Part shown: positions 1 through 7,363 of the stretch, piece by piece
Layout: each line of letters begins with the position of its first letter
Position numbering within the stretch: the stretch's first letter is position 1
From: Baffinella frigidus
Lineage: Eukaryota > Cryptophyceae > Cryptomonadales > Baffinellaceae
Assembly: GCA_026770585.1 (NCBI GenBank)
Contig: MU647102.1
Span: 42,621-55,139 of the forward strand
Length of the DNA stretch: 12,519 bases
Direction: 5' to 3'
Notes under the pieces: generated by a model
Seen by the model: the letters and a program-made list of their open reading frames with translations, nothing else
What the model was told of the DNA's origin: nothing
The model's database searches: none
Translations under genes and position numbers: made by a program

Positions 1-189
1 GGGGGGCGCCGTTGGGGGGAGTTTGGGCCGGAAACCTAACGACGAAAAAAAAAAAGAAAAAAAAATGTAAAGCAAAAACACTTAAAATGGTAAGTGCCCC
101 CAAAATTTTAAGTCTTTTTCAAAATCGTTTCCTGCCAGATAAGATTTTGGGCTTCAGGTGTTTCAGACCAGCCCGCTCAAAAAAACGGC

Positions 190-350
190 TCCAAACCCTA
201 ACCCGTAAACTATAAACCCTAAATCCTAAACCCTAAACCCTCAACCCTAAACCTTGCATCCTGAATCAACAAACATAGGTCCTCAACCCTAAACCTCAAA
301 CCCACATTTTAAACCTTGAATCCTAAACCCTTAACCCTACACACTGAACG
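190..350 (+). repeat. Degenerate telomere-like CCCTAAA array
   Basis: Units CCCTAAA, CCTAAAT and CCCTCAA alternate with single changes. This is not a clean terminal array: the first 180 bases of the window are unrelated sequence with an A-rich run at 43-66. Confidence 0.85.
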
Positions 351-1089
351 CAAATTATTCCAAATGTTGTGGCCCCCTCCGCATGATGAAGTTGCCAATT
401 TTCTGCACAAATCAAACCCTCCACACATCCCAGATTCAGTCAAGATATCTGTGAGGATGCACTGATGCCTTCCTCCCGCGGGAGGGCTGAGTGAATCACC
501 TAATGAATACCCCAAGGGTATCCTCCAGGGGGGGGTTCTTGTTTGGTGTTCCCGCTCTGCAGGTACAGCTGTGCTGTCGTACCAGGCCAGAGAGTGACGA
601 CTGCAAGTTTGAATACACTTGCATCGCTGAGTGGAATATAGGGTGCGGTGGCCCGGGCCCTCACAGCTACTGCGGGTCTCTGGGGAGGCACCTCTCCCTC
701 TCGACCCAAGGCAACTGGCGCCTCACACCCGGAGAGCCATAAGTTCCGGCTTTGTGGAGGGGGCAGGATGCGCTTTTTGGCGGTTGCTGCCGGTCGCCAG
801 CGATCCTATGCTCCTGCGGAGACGCTCCCCTCCAGGGGGCTCCCTAGCATCTGTGGTCCCTGCGGGGTGCTGTCCTGATGTGGGCCACAGTGCCGCTGAG
901 GTTGCACCCGAGAGGGGGAACGCTACCGGCCTTTCGCGGCGGGTATCGCCATCTTGGTTCCCCTCCACGGCTTGCAGACGAGTAGTCCCGTGAGGGTAGC
1001 TCTGCAGGATGTGTGCGATGGTGGCGGTGGACGGGTAGAGGGCGACCGTATGAACGGTGGGTCCTTGAATCGTCACGGGTTTGGTGGTA
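351..1089. other. Unique spacer, no convincing gene
   Basis: About 740 bases of moderately GC-rich sequence lie between two telomere-like arrays. Open frames exist in several registers on both strands, but none shows a recognisable domain. There is a perfect 14-bp palindrome CCTCCCGCGGGAGG at 472-485 and a small inverted pair TGCAAGT/ACTTGCA near 602-623. It could be a decayed repeat element; I cannot assign it. Confidence 0.5.
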
Positions 1090-1275
1090 ACCTAAACCCT
1101 AAACCCTAAACCCTAAACCCTAAACCTTAAACCCTTAACCCTAAACTCCAAACTCCAAACCCAAAACACCAAACCCCAAACCCTATACCCTGAACCCTAA
1201 ACCCTAAACCCTAAACCCTGAACCCTGAACAAAAAATCCTAAGCACTGCACACTCAACCCTAACTCCTAAATCCT
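1090..1275 (+). repeat. Degenerate telomere-like CCCTAAA array
   Basis: The array starts with a near-perfect run of CCCTAAA units and decays into CCAAACT and CCCTGAA variants. C-rich on +. Confidence 0.9.
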
Positions 1276-1411
1276 AAACGAAGATTAGAAAGAGTTTTTT
1301 CAAGCCCCACATGCATACCTGTAGTTTAAGCCCCGCATGCATACATGCAGACGCTTCAAAAGGTTCGCGGGATCTTTCAAGGGGTCAACCACGTGGAATA
1401 GCCACGGGGTA
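1276..1411. other. Short spacer with an imperfect direct repeat
   Basis: AAGCCCCACATGCATAC and AAGCCCCGCATGCATAC occur about 30 bases apart near 1303-1345. Nothing else is recognisable. Confidence 0.5.
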
Positions 1412-1680
1412 TAACAAGCCTAAGCCCTAAACCCTAGACCCTAACCCCTCAACCTAAAACCCTGAACCCTGAACCCTCATCCCTAAACACAAAACCTAAA
1501 CACAAACCCCTGAACCCCACATCCTGCACCCGAAATCGTAAACAGTGAACCCTCAACTACAAACCCTCAACCCTCAAACACAAACCATAAACCCTAAACC
1601 ATGCGCTCAAGGCTGAATTCTGAACCCTAAACCCTGAAAACTAAAACCTGAACCCTAAACCCTACACCCTAATTTTAAAA
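1412..1680 (+). repeat. Degenerate telomere-like array
   Basis: Heavily mutated CCCTAAA, CCCTGAA, CCCTCAA and ACAAACC units, C-rich on +, with a few interrupting bases (for example around 1600-1620). Confidence 0.85.
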
Positions 1681-1743
1681 CCTGGACTACATCCCATCCC
1701 TCTGCCTCACATTTACCGTCCACTTCGGAAACTAATTGAGAGA

Positions 1744-1930
1744 ACCTTAAACCCTAAACCCTCAACTCTCAACCCTCAACCCTGAACTCTCAACCCTCAA
1801 ACCTCAAACCTCAACCCTAAACTCTAAACCCTAAACTCTAAACCCCAAACCCTAATCCCCAAACCCTGAACCCTAAACCCTGAACCCTAAAAACCAAAAA
1901 CTAAACCCTAAACCCTGAACCGTAAAACCG
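1744..1930 (+). repeat. Degenerate telomere-like array
   Basis: Units CCCTAAA, CCCTCAA and ACTCTAAA follow each other for about 190 bases after a 60-base unique interruption, same orientation as the others. Confidence 0.88.
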
Positions 1931-2358
1931 TAATCTTATCACCGGCATCATCGGCAGCCTGGAAGCGTCGCCCCAGGACTTGCGACCGCAACCTGTCTGA
2001 CCGAGGCTCACTGATGACTGATTACTGACACAGGACTCGGCACGCCTTGCTCTCCGAGAGGAGCGGGAGCGCGACGGGCACCTGCCGAGGGTCCTACCAC
2101 CCAGTCGTTGAGCTCCACCAAGTTCCTGTGCTGACTACCAAAAAGCTCTAGCCCGCTCTGTCCATTTAATCATTTTAAAACAAATTTGGGTTTGATAGTC
2201 AGCTTTTGCTCAAAATATATCAAATTTGGGTCTAAAATGCTTTTGACCATATTCCCCTATGTTGTGGGAATTGGAGCCGCTCAGTCTTGGCATCCAAGGT
2301 CGGTTGCAGGATAGGGTGGGGTGCGGCTTTCCAGCAGGACAGGTGATCCGGATCGACG
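1931..2358. other. Intergenic stretch with a 40-bp tandem repeat
   Basis: There is no supported gene. An AT-rich part contains CAAATTTGGGT at 2181 and again at 2221, with similar GCTTTTG following each, so a 40-base unit was duplicated once and has diverged. Confidence 0.6.
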
Positions 2359-2525
2359 GATCTCGCGAGATCTCGAGCAAACTGGAACGATCTCGATTGT
2401 TCGATACGTCCTAGTGAGATGACGAAAAAGATCGGGATCTCGACAATCTGGTTCGTGATCTCACGATCGACACCCAAGGACGAACAATCGAGATCGTTCC
2501 AGATTGCTCGAGATGTCACGAGATC
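2359..2525. repeat. Foldback inverted repeat (about 50-bp arms)
   Basis: The arm 2359-2412 pairs with 2477-2525. The core TCTCGAGCAAACTGGAACGA on the left matches the reverse complement TCTCGAGCAATCTGGAACGA on the right, and both continue through TCTCGATTGTTCG. A 64-base spacer contains further partly self-complementary GTGAGAT / ATCTCAC. The whole could fold into a long hairpin, like a small foldback MITE or a hairpin RNA precursor; no flanking duplication was recognised. Confidence 0.8.
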
Positions 2526-2725
2526 AAGGCGGATGAGAACTTCATGCGAGAACGGAGAGAGAGCACCTGCACTTGGCAGTACGAGCCCCGTACAGGGGTA
2601 ACTGCAGCTGGATGAAGGAGTAGGCTCCAGAAGCGAACCCACTCGAGTTAGATTGGTGGGAAAACATGTAACTCCTCCTTTTCATTCACCCTCTAGAGAG
2701 GATTGGGGGGTTGCTCGCAATTACC

Positions 2726-2747
2726 AGGAGTACGAGCTCGTACTCCT
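2726..2747. repeat. Perfect 22-bp palindrome
   Basis: AGGAGTACGAG followed by its exact reverse complement CTCGTACTCCT, with no loop. It is the longest loopless palindrome I see and is a member of the TACGAGCTCGTA family found again at 2985-2996. Confidence 0.9.
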
Positions 2748-2892
2748 TCGGATTAAATTGTAGGGCCATCTTCAATCCTTTCCTTGTTCTGCTTCGTCAA
2801 TTCCATCTGCGTCTGTTGAAGAGCGTTCCTTCGTGGAGCGACCTTTGGATCCAGGCAGAAAGGCAATCCGCAGATTTGCGCGGGGGACCATC

Positions 2893-3110
2893 TTACCGGT
2901 ATCCTGATACGAAGCTTCGTACGAGCTCCTCGTACGAGCTGCAGGCAGCGAAGTAGGTCCTAGGGGGTCCTAAGGTCCTACGAGCTCGTAGGGTCCTACG
3001 ACTCGTCCTTTAGGTCCTTTAGGTTTTAATTTCTCCCAACATAGCTCAACGACACGCCGTTCCGTAAAAAGGACTGCATAGAAAGAATTTTTGCTTTCGG
3101 ATCGCGTTTG
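2893..3110 (+). repeat. Palindrome-rich dispersed repeat, copy 1
   Basis: In order: ACCGGTA, TACGAAGCTTCGTA, TACGAGC/CTCGTACGAGC, GGTCCT repeats, TACGAGCTCGTA, CCTTTAGGTCCTTTAGG, CTCCCAACATAG and GCTTTCGGATC. The same landmarks in the same order occur near 4682-4835, so this is one of two diverged copies of a single element. Confidence 0.65.
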
Positions 3111-3327
3111 GGGGAGTTTGAGGCTGCCCAAGTGGGCGCGCGCTCGCCCACGCACCGAACCCAAGTCAGCCTTTATGAGGCTCATGGTCGTCAATGGTAT
3201 GTAATCCATTAAAAAAAACTGGCCTGCCGCGCCAGGTCAAAATTCAAATTTGAACGTTTTTGCATTTTACTAAACGGGCTACAAGAAAAGTTGAAAAGAA
3301 AAAAACTGGATTCTACCGAGAAACACG

Positions 3328-3363
3328 CCAAAAGTGTTACATGTCTACATGTAACACTTTTGG
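3328..3363. repeat. Perfect 17-bp stem hairpin, 2-nt loop
   Basis: CCAAAAGTGTTACATGT, loop CT, then ACATGTAACACTTTTGG. It is followed at once by a tandem repeat. Confidence 0.9.
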
Positions 3364-3403
3364 AAACACCTACCCCCCTATTTTTGGAAACGCCCACCCC
3401 CCT
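3358..3403 (+). repeat. 24-bp tandem repeat, two units
   Basis: TTTTGGAAACACCTACCCCC and TTTTGGAAACGCCCACCCCC lie 24 bases apart, two differences in the compared part. Confidence 0.85.
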
Positions 3404-3481
3404 AGGACCACCATAGGGCCCTAGGCATCGTCCTACTGTAGGGTCCTAGGGGGGGGCGGTTTCTTATGAGCGAGGTACCAC

Positions 3482-3563
3482 GGTATCTCTAATCCCTAAT
3501 CCCTTCACCCTAAATCCTAAACCTTAAACCTTAAACCCTAAACCCTAAACCCCAAACCCTACA
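3482..3563 (+). repeat. Telomere-like array between inverted arms
   Basis: CCCTAAT units switch to CCCTAAA units over about 80 bases. The array is bounded by GAGGTACCACGGTATC on the left and GATACCTCGATAAG on the right, so it lies in the loop of a small inverted repeat. Confidence 0.8.
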
Positions 3564-3649
3564 GTGATACCTCGATAAGAACACCCTTGATCGAGGGTCG
3601 TGTCTTTAATTTAGTACTGCGTGACGTAGTCATCCATCTAGTAATTCTG

Positions 3650-3875
3650 AACTCTAATTCCTAATTCTGAACTCTGATTCCTAATCCCTGAATCCCTAAT
3701 TGATAATTTCTAATGCCTAATGCCTAATGCCTAATCCCTAATCCTTAATCCCTAATCCCTAATTCCTGAATCCCTAATTTATAAACCTCAAACCTGAAAC
3801 CCTGAACCCTAGACCCTAAACCCTCAACCCTCAACCCTCAACCCTAAACCCCCAACCCCAAACACTAAACCCTAA
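3650..3875 (+). repeat. CCTAAT-variant array grading into CCCTAAA
   Basis: From 3650 to about 3780 the unit is CTAATTC / CCTAATG / CCCTAAT. From 3781 it changes to CCCTAAA / CCCTCAA and runs to the ATG at 3876. The CCTAATG unit occurs three times in a row near 3714-3732, so it expanded locally. Confidence 0.85.
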
Positions 3876-4235
3876 ATGGAAGCAGGGGACTTCGACCGGT
3901 TCTCGATCGTCGAGCTCAGCAAGCCTCACGGACCGATCACGCTCGATGAACTGCTGGACCCCATCACCGCGAGGGTTTGGATGCCAACCCTCGAGGAGAA
4001 AGAAGGGATGAAGCTGTTTGCGACTGTAGAATCCTGGGAAACCACCGATCCAGGCACCATCGGGCATGTCTGGATCGGTTTCGAGCCCATCTTTCAAGAT
4101 GAGGGGCAGAGCAAACTGGTGCTGGAGAGTGAGGTAGAGTTATTGCAACTCGCCAGAGAAAATGTTGAAGCACTGTGGGCGGACGAGGACGAGGAGGACG
4201 AGGGCGAAGGGGACGAGGAGAGGGATGAACTTTAA
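3876..4235 (+). CDS. Small acidic reading frame ending in RDEL; possible last exon or captured gene fragment (119 aa)
   Basis: An ATG directly after the telomere-like array opens a 119-codon frame, beginning MEAGDFDRFSIVELS and ending in an acidic tail (DEDEEDEGEGDEERDEL) and TAA. I do not recognise the family. The middle (VWMPTLEEKEGMKLFATVES, then IGHVWIGFEPIF) looks like a folded mixed alpha/beta protein and not random translation. The C-terminal RDEL matches the K/R/HDEL type of ER-retention signal, but no signal peptide is visible, so this may be chance or the true N-terminus may lie upstream. An AG at 3884-3885 (GGAAGCAG) could be a splice acceptor, with the preceding repeat array as the intron end, as happens at 10339 in this window. 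It lies between perfect 20-bp inverted repeats. No upstream exon was found. Confidence 0.45.
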   Translation: MEAGDFDRFSIVELSKPHGPITLDELLDPITARVWMPTLEEKEGMKLFATVESWETTDPGTIGHVWIGFEPIFQDEGQSKLVLESEVELLQLARENVEALWADEDEEDEGEGDEERDEL

Positions 4236-4287
4236 TTGTAATACATCGGGCGAGGAGAGTGATTAACTTTAATAATAATAAATCGGA
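4214..4287 (+). repeat. 37-bp tandem duplication across the stop codon
   Basis: CGAGGAGAGGGATGAACTTT at 4214 onward recurs with changes as CGAGGAGAGTGATTAACTTT at 4251 onward, each followed by an AAT/TAATA run and ATCGG. The first unit encodes the end of the acidic frame and its TAA; the second lies just downstream and is noncoding. Confidence 0.75.
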
Positions 4288-4399
4288 ATTAGTAAGAGAC
4301 TGCTCGCTCTTTCACGCCTCGAGTCTCTTGCCCACCCTACAGGGGTACCTCGCTCATAAGAAAGCCCGCCTGTACATGTACAGTAGCCCAAGAAAACGA

Positions 4400-4446
4400 T
4401 CCTGGGGGGGGGGGCGGCTCCTTCTGAGCGAGCTATAGCACCTAGG
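4400..4446 (+). repeat. Diverged third copy of the GAGCGAGGTACC arm
   Basis: TCCTGGGGGGGGGGCGG followed by CTCCTTCTGAGCGAGC matches the left arm and its G-rich flank at 3443-3479. Together with the inverted arm at 4344-4363 it makes a head-to-head pair around a TGTACATGTACA palindrome (about 4371-4382). Confidence 0.55.
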
Positions 4447-4553
4447 TGGGTTGGGTGGGGGGTGGATGAAATTTGCAAGGCTGCACCACACGGGAAACAC
4501 CGTTTTTCTTGGGATTTTTGGCATTTTTTTCTGCCCGGAAAATTTGCCAGCTC

Positions 4554-4591
4554 CATTCTCATGGGGGGTAAGCATTCTCATGGGGGGTAAG
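4554..4591 (+). repeat. 19-bp exact tandem repeat, two units
   Basis: CATTCTCATGGGGGGTAAG occurs twice back to back without change, suggesting a recent duplication or slippage. Confidence 0.95.
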
Positions 4592-4681
4592 CACTTCAAA
4601 GGCCCAATTTTTTTCGCGGGGGGGGCGCCATATTTTTTCGTTGCCCAAGAAAAAGAGCGCTGCGGGCATCATAGCATATCA

Positions 4682-4835
4682 TACCGGTAAGAAGCTTCGT
4701 ACGAAGCTTCGTACATGTGCTCGTACTCCTTTAGGTCCTTTACGAAGCTTCGTAGGTTCTTCGAGCTCCCAACATAGGCGGACACCGGAACTTGTTCTGT
4801 AGCAAGGCCGTGCTTCCTTTCGGATCACATCCAGG
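4682..4835 (+). repeat. Palindrome-rich dispersed repeat, copy 2
   Basis: ACCGGTA, GAAGCTTCGTACGAAGCTTC, GTACTCCTTTAGGTCCTTTA, TACGAAGCTTCGTA, GAGCTCCCAACATAG and CCTTTCGGATC follow the order of copy 1. The palindromes differ in detail (HindIII-type GAAGCTTC here, mostly GAGCTC in copy 1). Confidence 0.65.
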
Positions 4836-5140
4836 CCCCCCTGCACAGAGGATCGCGGCAGAACCGGCTAGAGGGTACGAGCCTCGTATCCTCAAACGGG
4901 CGCTGAGGTAATCCAGAGGATCTTGCTCGCACGCACACCAGGATAAAGCAAGTCGGCTGAAGGCCCATGGTATCCCATCGTTAAGCTCACAGGAGCTCCA
5001 TACACACCAAGGGGTATCAAATACCCCTTGATACCACGCACCGGCGCCTGACGGTCGGTTTTCTCGCAAAAATCGTTGTAGGAATTGGAGCTGTTTCCGC
5101 CGGAGTTTTAAACCCAGGGCCTTTAAAACTTGAGAAGATC
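4836..5140. other. Intergenic stretch with a 10-bp stem hairpin
   Basis: A minus-strand frame of 169 codons spans 4740-5249 but matches no family I know and runs through repeats, so I do not call it a gene. The clear structure is a hairpin at 5008-5030: CAAGGGGTAT, loop CAA, ATACCCCTTG. Confidence 0.55.
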
Positions 5141-5144
5141 GCAG

Positions 5145-5890
5145 AAAGTGACCCTTGGCGTGTAAAAATGCAGATAAAGTGACCCCGAAATGAAAAGCAC
5201 CCTCTTGTCCGGCAATCTCCGTGATTGCTGACAGATTACTACACGTCACGAGCAGGTCAGTTTATCACGTCCCCATCACACCTCGCCCCACAAGGCCCCG
5301 CAGCCAGCCGCTGCACACCGCGCCCCGCTGCATACCTGAGCCGAGGCCGAGACCCAGAAGTCTGCGGCCCATCCAAGATGAAAAAAACATGGCGCGAAGC
5401 GCCATGTTTTTTCCTTGGCGCGCTGGACGGCACCCCCCGCTCCCCGCCCCCCCGGCGGAGGGAGGAGCTTGAATTGCAGGGTCACGAGTGGTCACGAGGG
5501 CCACGTGTCCGGCTGGCTTCACAGAGAGTGCACACCATAACGTAACGGTTCAAGAGGTCAAGAGATTACATGGACGTGTATGTTTTTGCCACTCTGCCAC
5601 CTATCCTCTTGCAGGTCTGAAAAATAAAGTGTCCATCTATATTTCGGGAATTCTGCTGAATTTCACCCCTCAATTTCATCCTTTTTCAAATCTGAAAGCG
5701 CAGATCCTCGAGATTTGGCCGTCAGCTCCAGATTCTGCTATAAAAATTCGAGCTGCGATGAAATCGTGACATCTTTACTACAGGCCAAAAAAGATGTTCT
5801 AAAGTGATTATAATTCTATTAGACCTGCAGGAGGATATCTTGATGACAAGGGTCACTTTTTCTGAGCTTTTACTACACAAGGGTCACTTT
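5145..5890. mobile_element. Candidate DNA-transposon remnant with inverted paired motifs
   Basis: AAAGTGACCC occurs at 5145 and 5176. Its reverse complement with context, AAGGGTCACTTT, occurs at 5848 and 5879. The spacing within each pair is 31 bases, so the two ends are inverted copies of one module about 700 bases apart. The interval codes for nothing recognisable, so this would be a non-autonomous element or remnant. I did not find clean termini or a target duplication. Confidence 0.45.
5382..5412. repeat. Perfect 14-bp stem hairpin with GAA loop
   Basis: AAAAAACATGGCGC, loop GAA, GCGCCATGTTTTTT. The A-run, GC stem and T-run resemble a bidirectional intrinsic terminator, but in a nuclear genome it is more likely just a palindrome. 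Confidence 0.85.
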
Positions 5891-5935
5891 CGGCGAGCCC
5901 CTCTTTAAAACTTCGTAGTCGCCCCCCTCCGGGTG

Positions 5936-6010
5936 CGGGCAAGGGGAGATCGCACGCCAAATTGGTCACGAAGCAAGGGGAGAAATTGGTCACGAAGCAA
6001 GGGGAGATCG
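5936..6010 (+). repeat. 24-bp tandem repeat (GGTCACGAAGCAAGGGGAGA)
   Basis: AAATTGGTCACGAAGCAAGG occurs at 5959 and again 24 bases later, both followed by GGAGA. GCAAGGGGAGATCGC precedes the first copy and follows the second, so the array carries a partial third unit on the left. Confidence 0.9.
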
Positions 6011-6436
6011 CTCTTCAAGTTTCTTCAAGAAGCTCGCGGGGTTGTGGGGTCGGTTGTGGAACGATCCGTAATCAGAACAGCAGATCCGTTGATCATCCGT
6101 GACTACGAGTACCTTAGTACACCTGTAGTAACGTCAAACATATTTACTACACGAATAGGCATCCGTGTTTCTGACATGATGAGCTGCCCCTCACGTTCAC
6201 GTGTCAAAAAAACCAAAGGGTATTTTTAGAAAAAAATACCCCTTCACTCCACCAGCAATCCACCCAAGTTCCTCCCGAGGGTCGCGAACAGCATTCTGCC
6301 CGGCGTCCTTCTAGACTCGTCCCTCCACGAGGAAGATCTCGAGACGGAACCGCTGTGTCCACCCGTAGCAACCATTTCAACTTCGGCAAAGACCCGTTCG
6401 TTAGGGCCCGTGGTGGACCTCGACCGTCTCGCCACC
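6011..6436. promoter_or_regulatory. Upstream region of the TIR gene: short inverted repeats, no firm promoter
   Basis: TGTAGTAA at 6124 and TTACTACA at 6144 form an inverted pair. A 10-bp stem (GGGTATTTTT at 6218-6227, AAAAATACCC at 6232-6241) follows. TATTTTTAG at 6221 is the only TATA-like string close to the gene, about 215 bases before the ATG. Frame 2 is open from 6230 into the gene, so part of this may be coding or 5' UTR. No element is certain. Confidence 0.3.
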
Positions 6437-7363
6437 ATGAGAGGCGCAGTGCGGTTGCTCGATGCCCCGGCCTGCGGTTCCATGAGAGGCGCAGTGCTGG
6501 TGCTCGACGATGATTCACTCAGCCCAACCAGCGTCTCGCATCCCAGCACGTCGAAAACCAGCGCCATGCCAACTTCGCCTGACGTGCTGCCAACTTCGCT
6601 GATGCTGCCGCGGGGCACTTTCAGCTTGCGCGGGGAGCTGATGCACGCGTTCGTCTCCTACCGGGTAGCCACCGAAGGGCCAGAGGGGAACGGGCTGAGC
6701 GATCTCCTCGCAGAGAAGATCCGGGCGCTCTCCATGGACAGCACGCAGCAACTGCAGATCCCGCGGCATGGGTGGGGGCTCTGGCCTGAGGGCGCCAAGC
6801 AGGCGGTGCCTTTCCGGAAGGAGGAGGCCAAGGTTTTTCTGGACCGAGACTGCCTGCAGGACGGGCAGAGCTGGCTTGCGGGCTTCGTGAAAGCGCTGGC
6901 GGCCTCGATGGTAGTCGTGCCACTGCTGAGCTGGACGGAGGAGGATGCTGGATCGCTGGGCGAGATGAGCCGGATCGGGGTTCAGGGATTCGACCGGGTC
7001 GACAACGTGCTGCTGGAGCTTATCCTTGCGACGGCTCTGCGGGAGGAGCCAGCAGCAGCAGTCCAGGCGGTGCTGCCGCTGCTGATCGGCCCAGCGCGGA
7101 CCGCGGCGGAGGGGGGGGGCTTCGGAGCGTTTCCTTTCCACAAGCTGGCGGGGCTGTCGGACGAGCCGAGCAGGGCGACCAACGCGCAGGCAGGGGCGAT
7201 CCTGCGGCATCTGGGGCTAAGCGAGGTCAAGGTGCAGGCTGTGCTGGGGCGTTCAGTGAAGCAGGTGGTGGGCCTGGTGCTTCGGAACCAAGGGGTGCAG
7301 GCTTCGCAGTGGGAAGGCGTGGAGGGGGTGGTTGCGGAGTGCGGGACGCGGGCGCTCAAGACG
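6437..7363 (+). other. Exon 1: TIR domain (residues 1-309)
   Basis: After a low-complexity N-terminus of about 68 residues comes a recognisable TIR fold. Residues 69-77 (MHAFVSYRV) match the first TIR strand (box 1). Residues 133-146 (VFLDRDCLQDGQSW) match the second conserved block, followed by a helix and the strand VVVPLLSW. Residues 189-199 (DNVLLELILAT) fit the helix that carries the catalytic glutamate in NAD-cleaving TIRs, which would be E194. The core ends near LLIGP (residues 215-219), and about 90 further residues look helical. TIR domains either scaffold signalling assemblies or hydrolyse NAD+; the sequence alone does not say which applies here. The exon ends at donor GTGAGT in phase 0. 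Confidence 0.85.

Larger units (their letters stand above)
3460..4363. mobile_element. Candidate foldback-type element bounded by 20-bp perfect inverted repeats
   Basis: TTTCTTATGAGCGAGGTACC at 3460-3479 is the exact reverse complement of 4344-4363. Similarity extends outward through a G-rich GGCGG. Between the arms lie telomere-like repeats and the small acidic frame. A diverged inverted copy of the arm also occurs at 3563-3583 (GATACCTCGATAAGAAC) and a diverged direct copy at about 4410-4445 (CCTTCTGAGCGAGCTATAGC). No transposase is present and no target duplication is clear, so mobility is inference. Confidence 0.45.

Noticed and set aside
1-350. True chromosome end
   Set aside because: The repeats are degenerate and the first 180 bases are not telomeric, so this is an interstitial array.
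631-993. Plus-strand frame of 120 codons
   Set aside because: Competing frames exist in all registers and on the other strand, with no motif or splice support.
2232-2642. Minus-strand open frame of 136 codons
   Set aside because: It spans the whole foldback hairpin; the apparent peptide mostly reflects that repeat.
3482-3875. CRISPR-like array
   Set aside because: The repeats are short, contiguous and degenerate with no unique spacers of constant length, and the setting is eukaryotic.
4740-5249. Minus-strand open frame of 169 codons
   Set aside because: No recognisable domain. It runs through the palindrome repeat, a hairpin and the GTGACC module, and its composition looks like chance translation.
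6410-6436. GTG at 6410 as start of the TIR gene
   Set aside because: In a nuclear gene an ATG is expected; 6437 is the first in-frame ATG and has a strong Kozak context.
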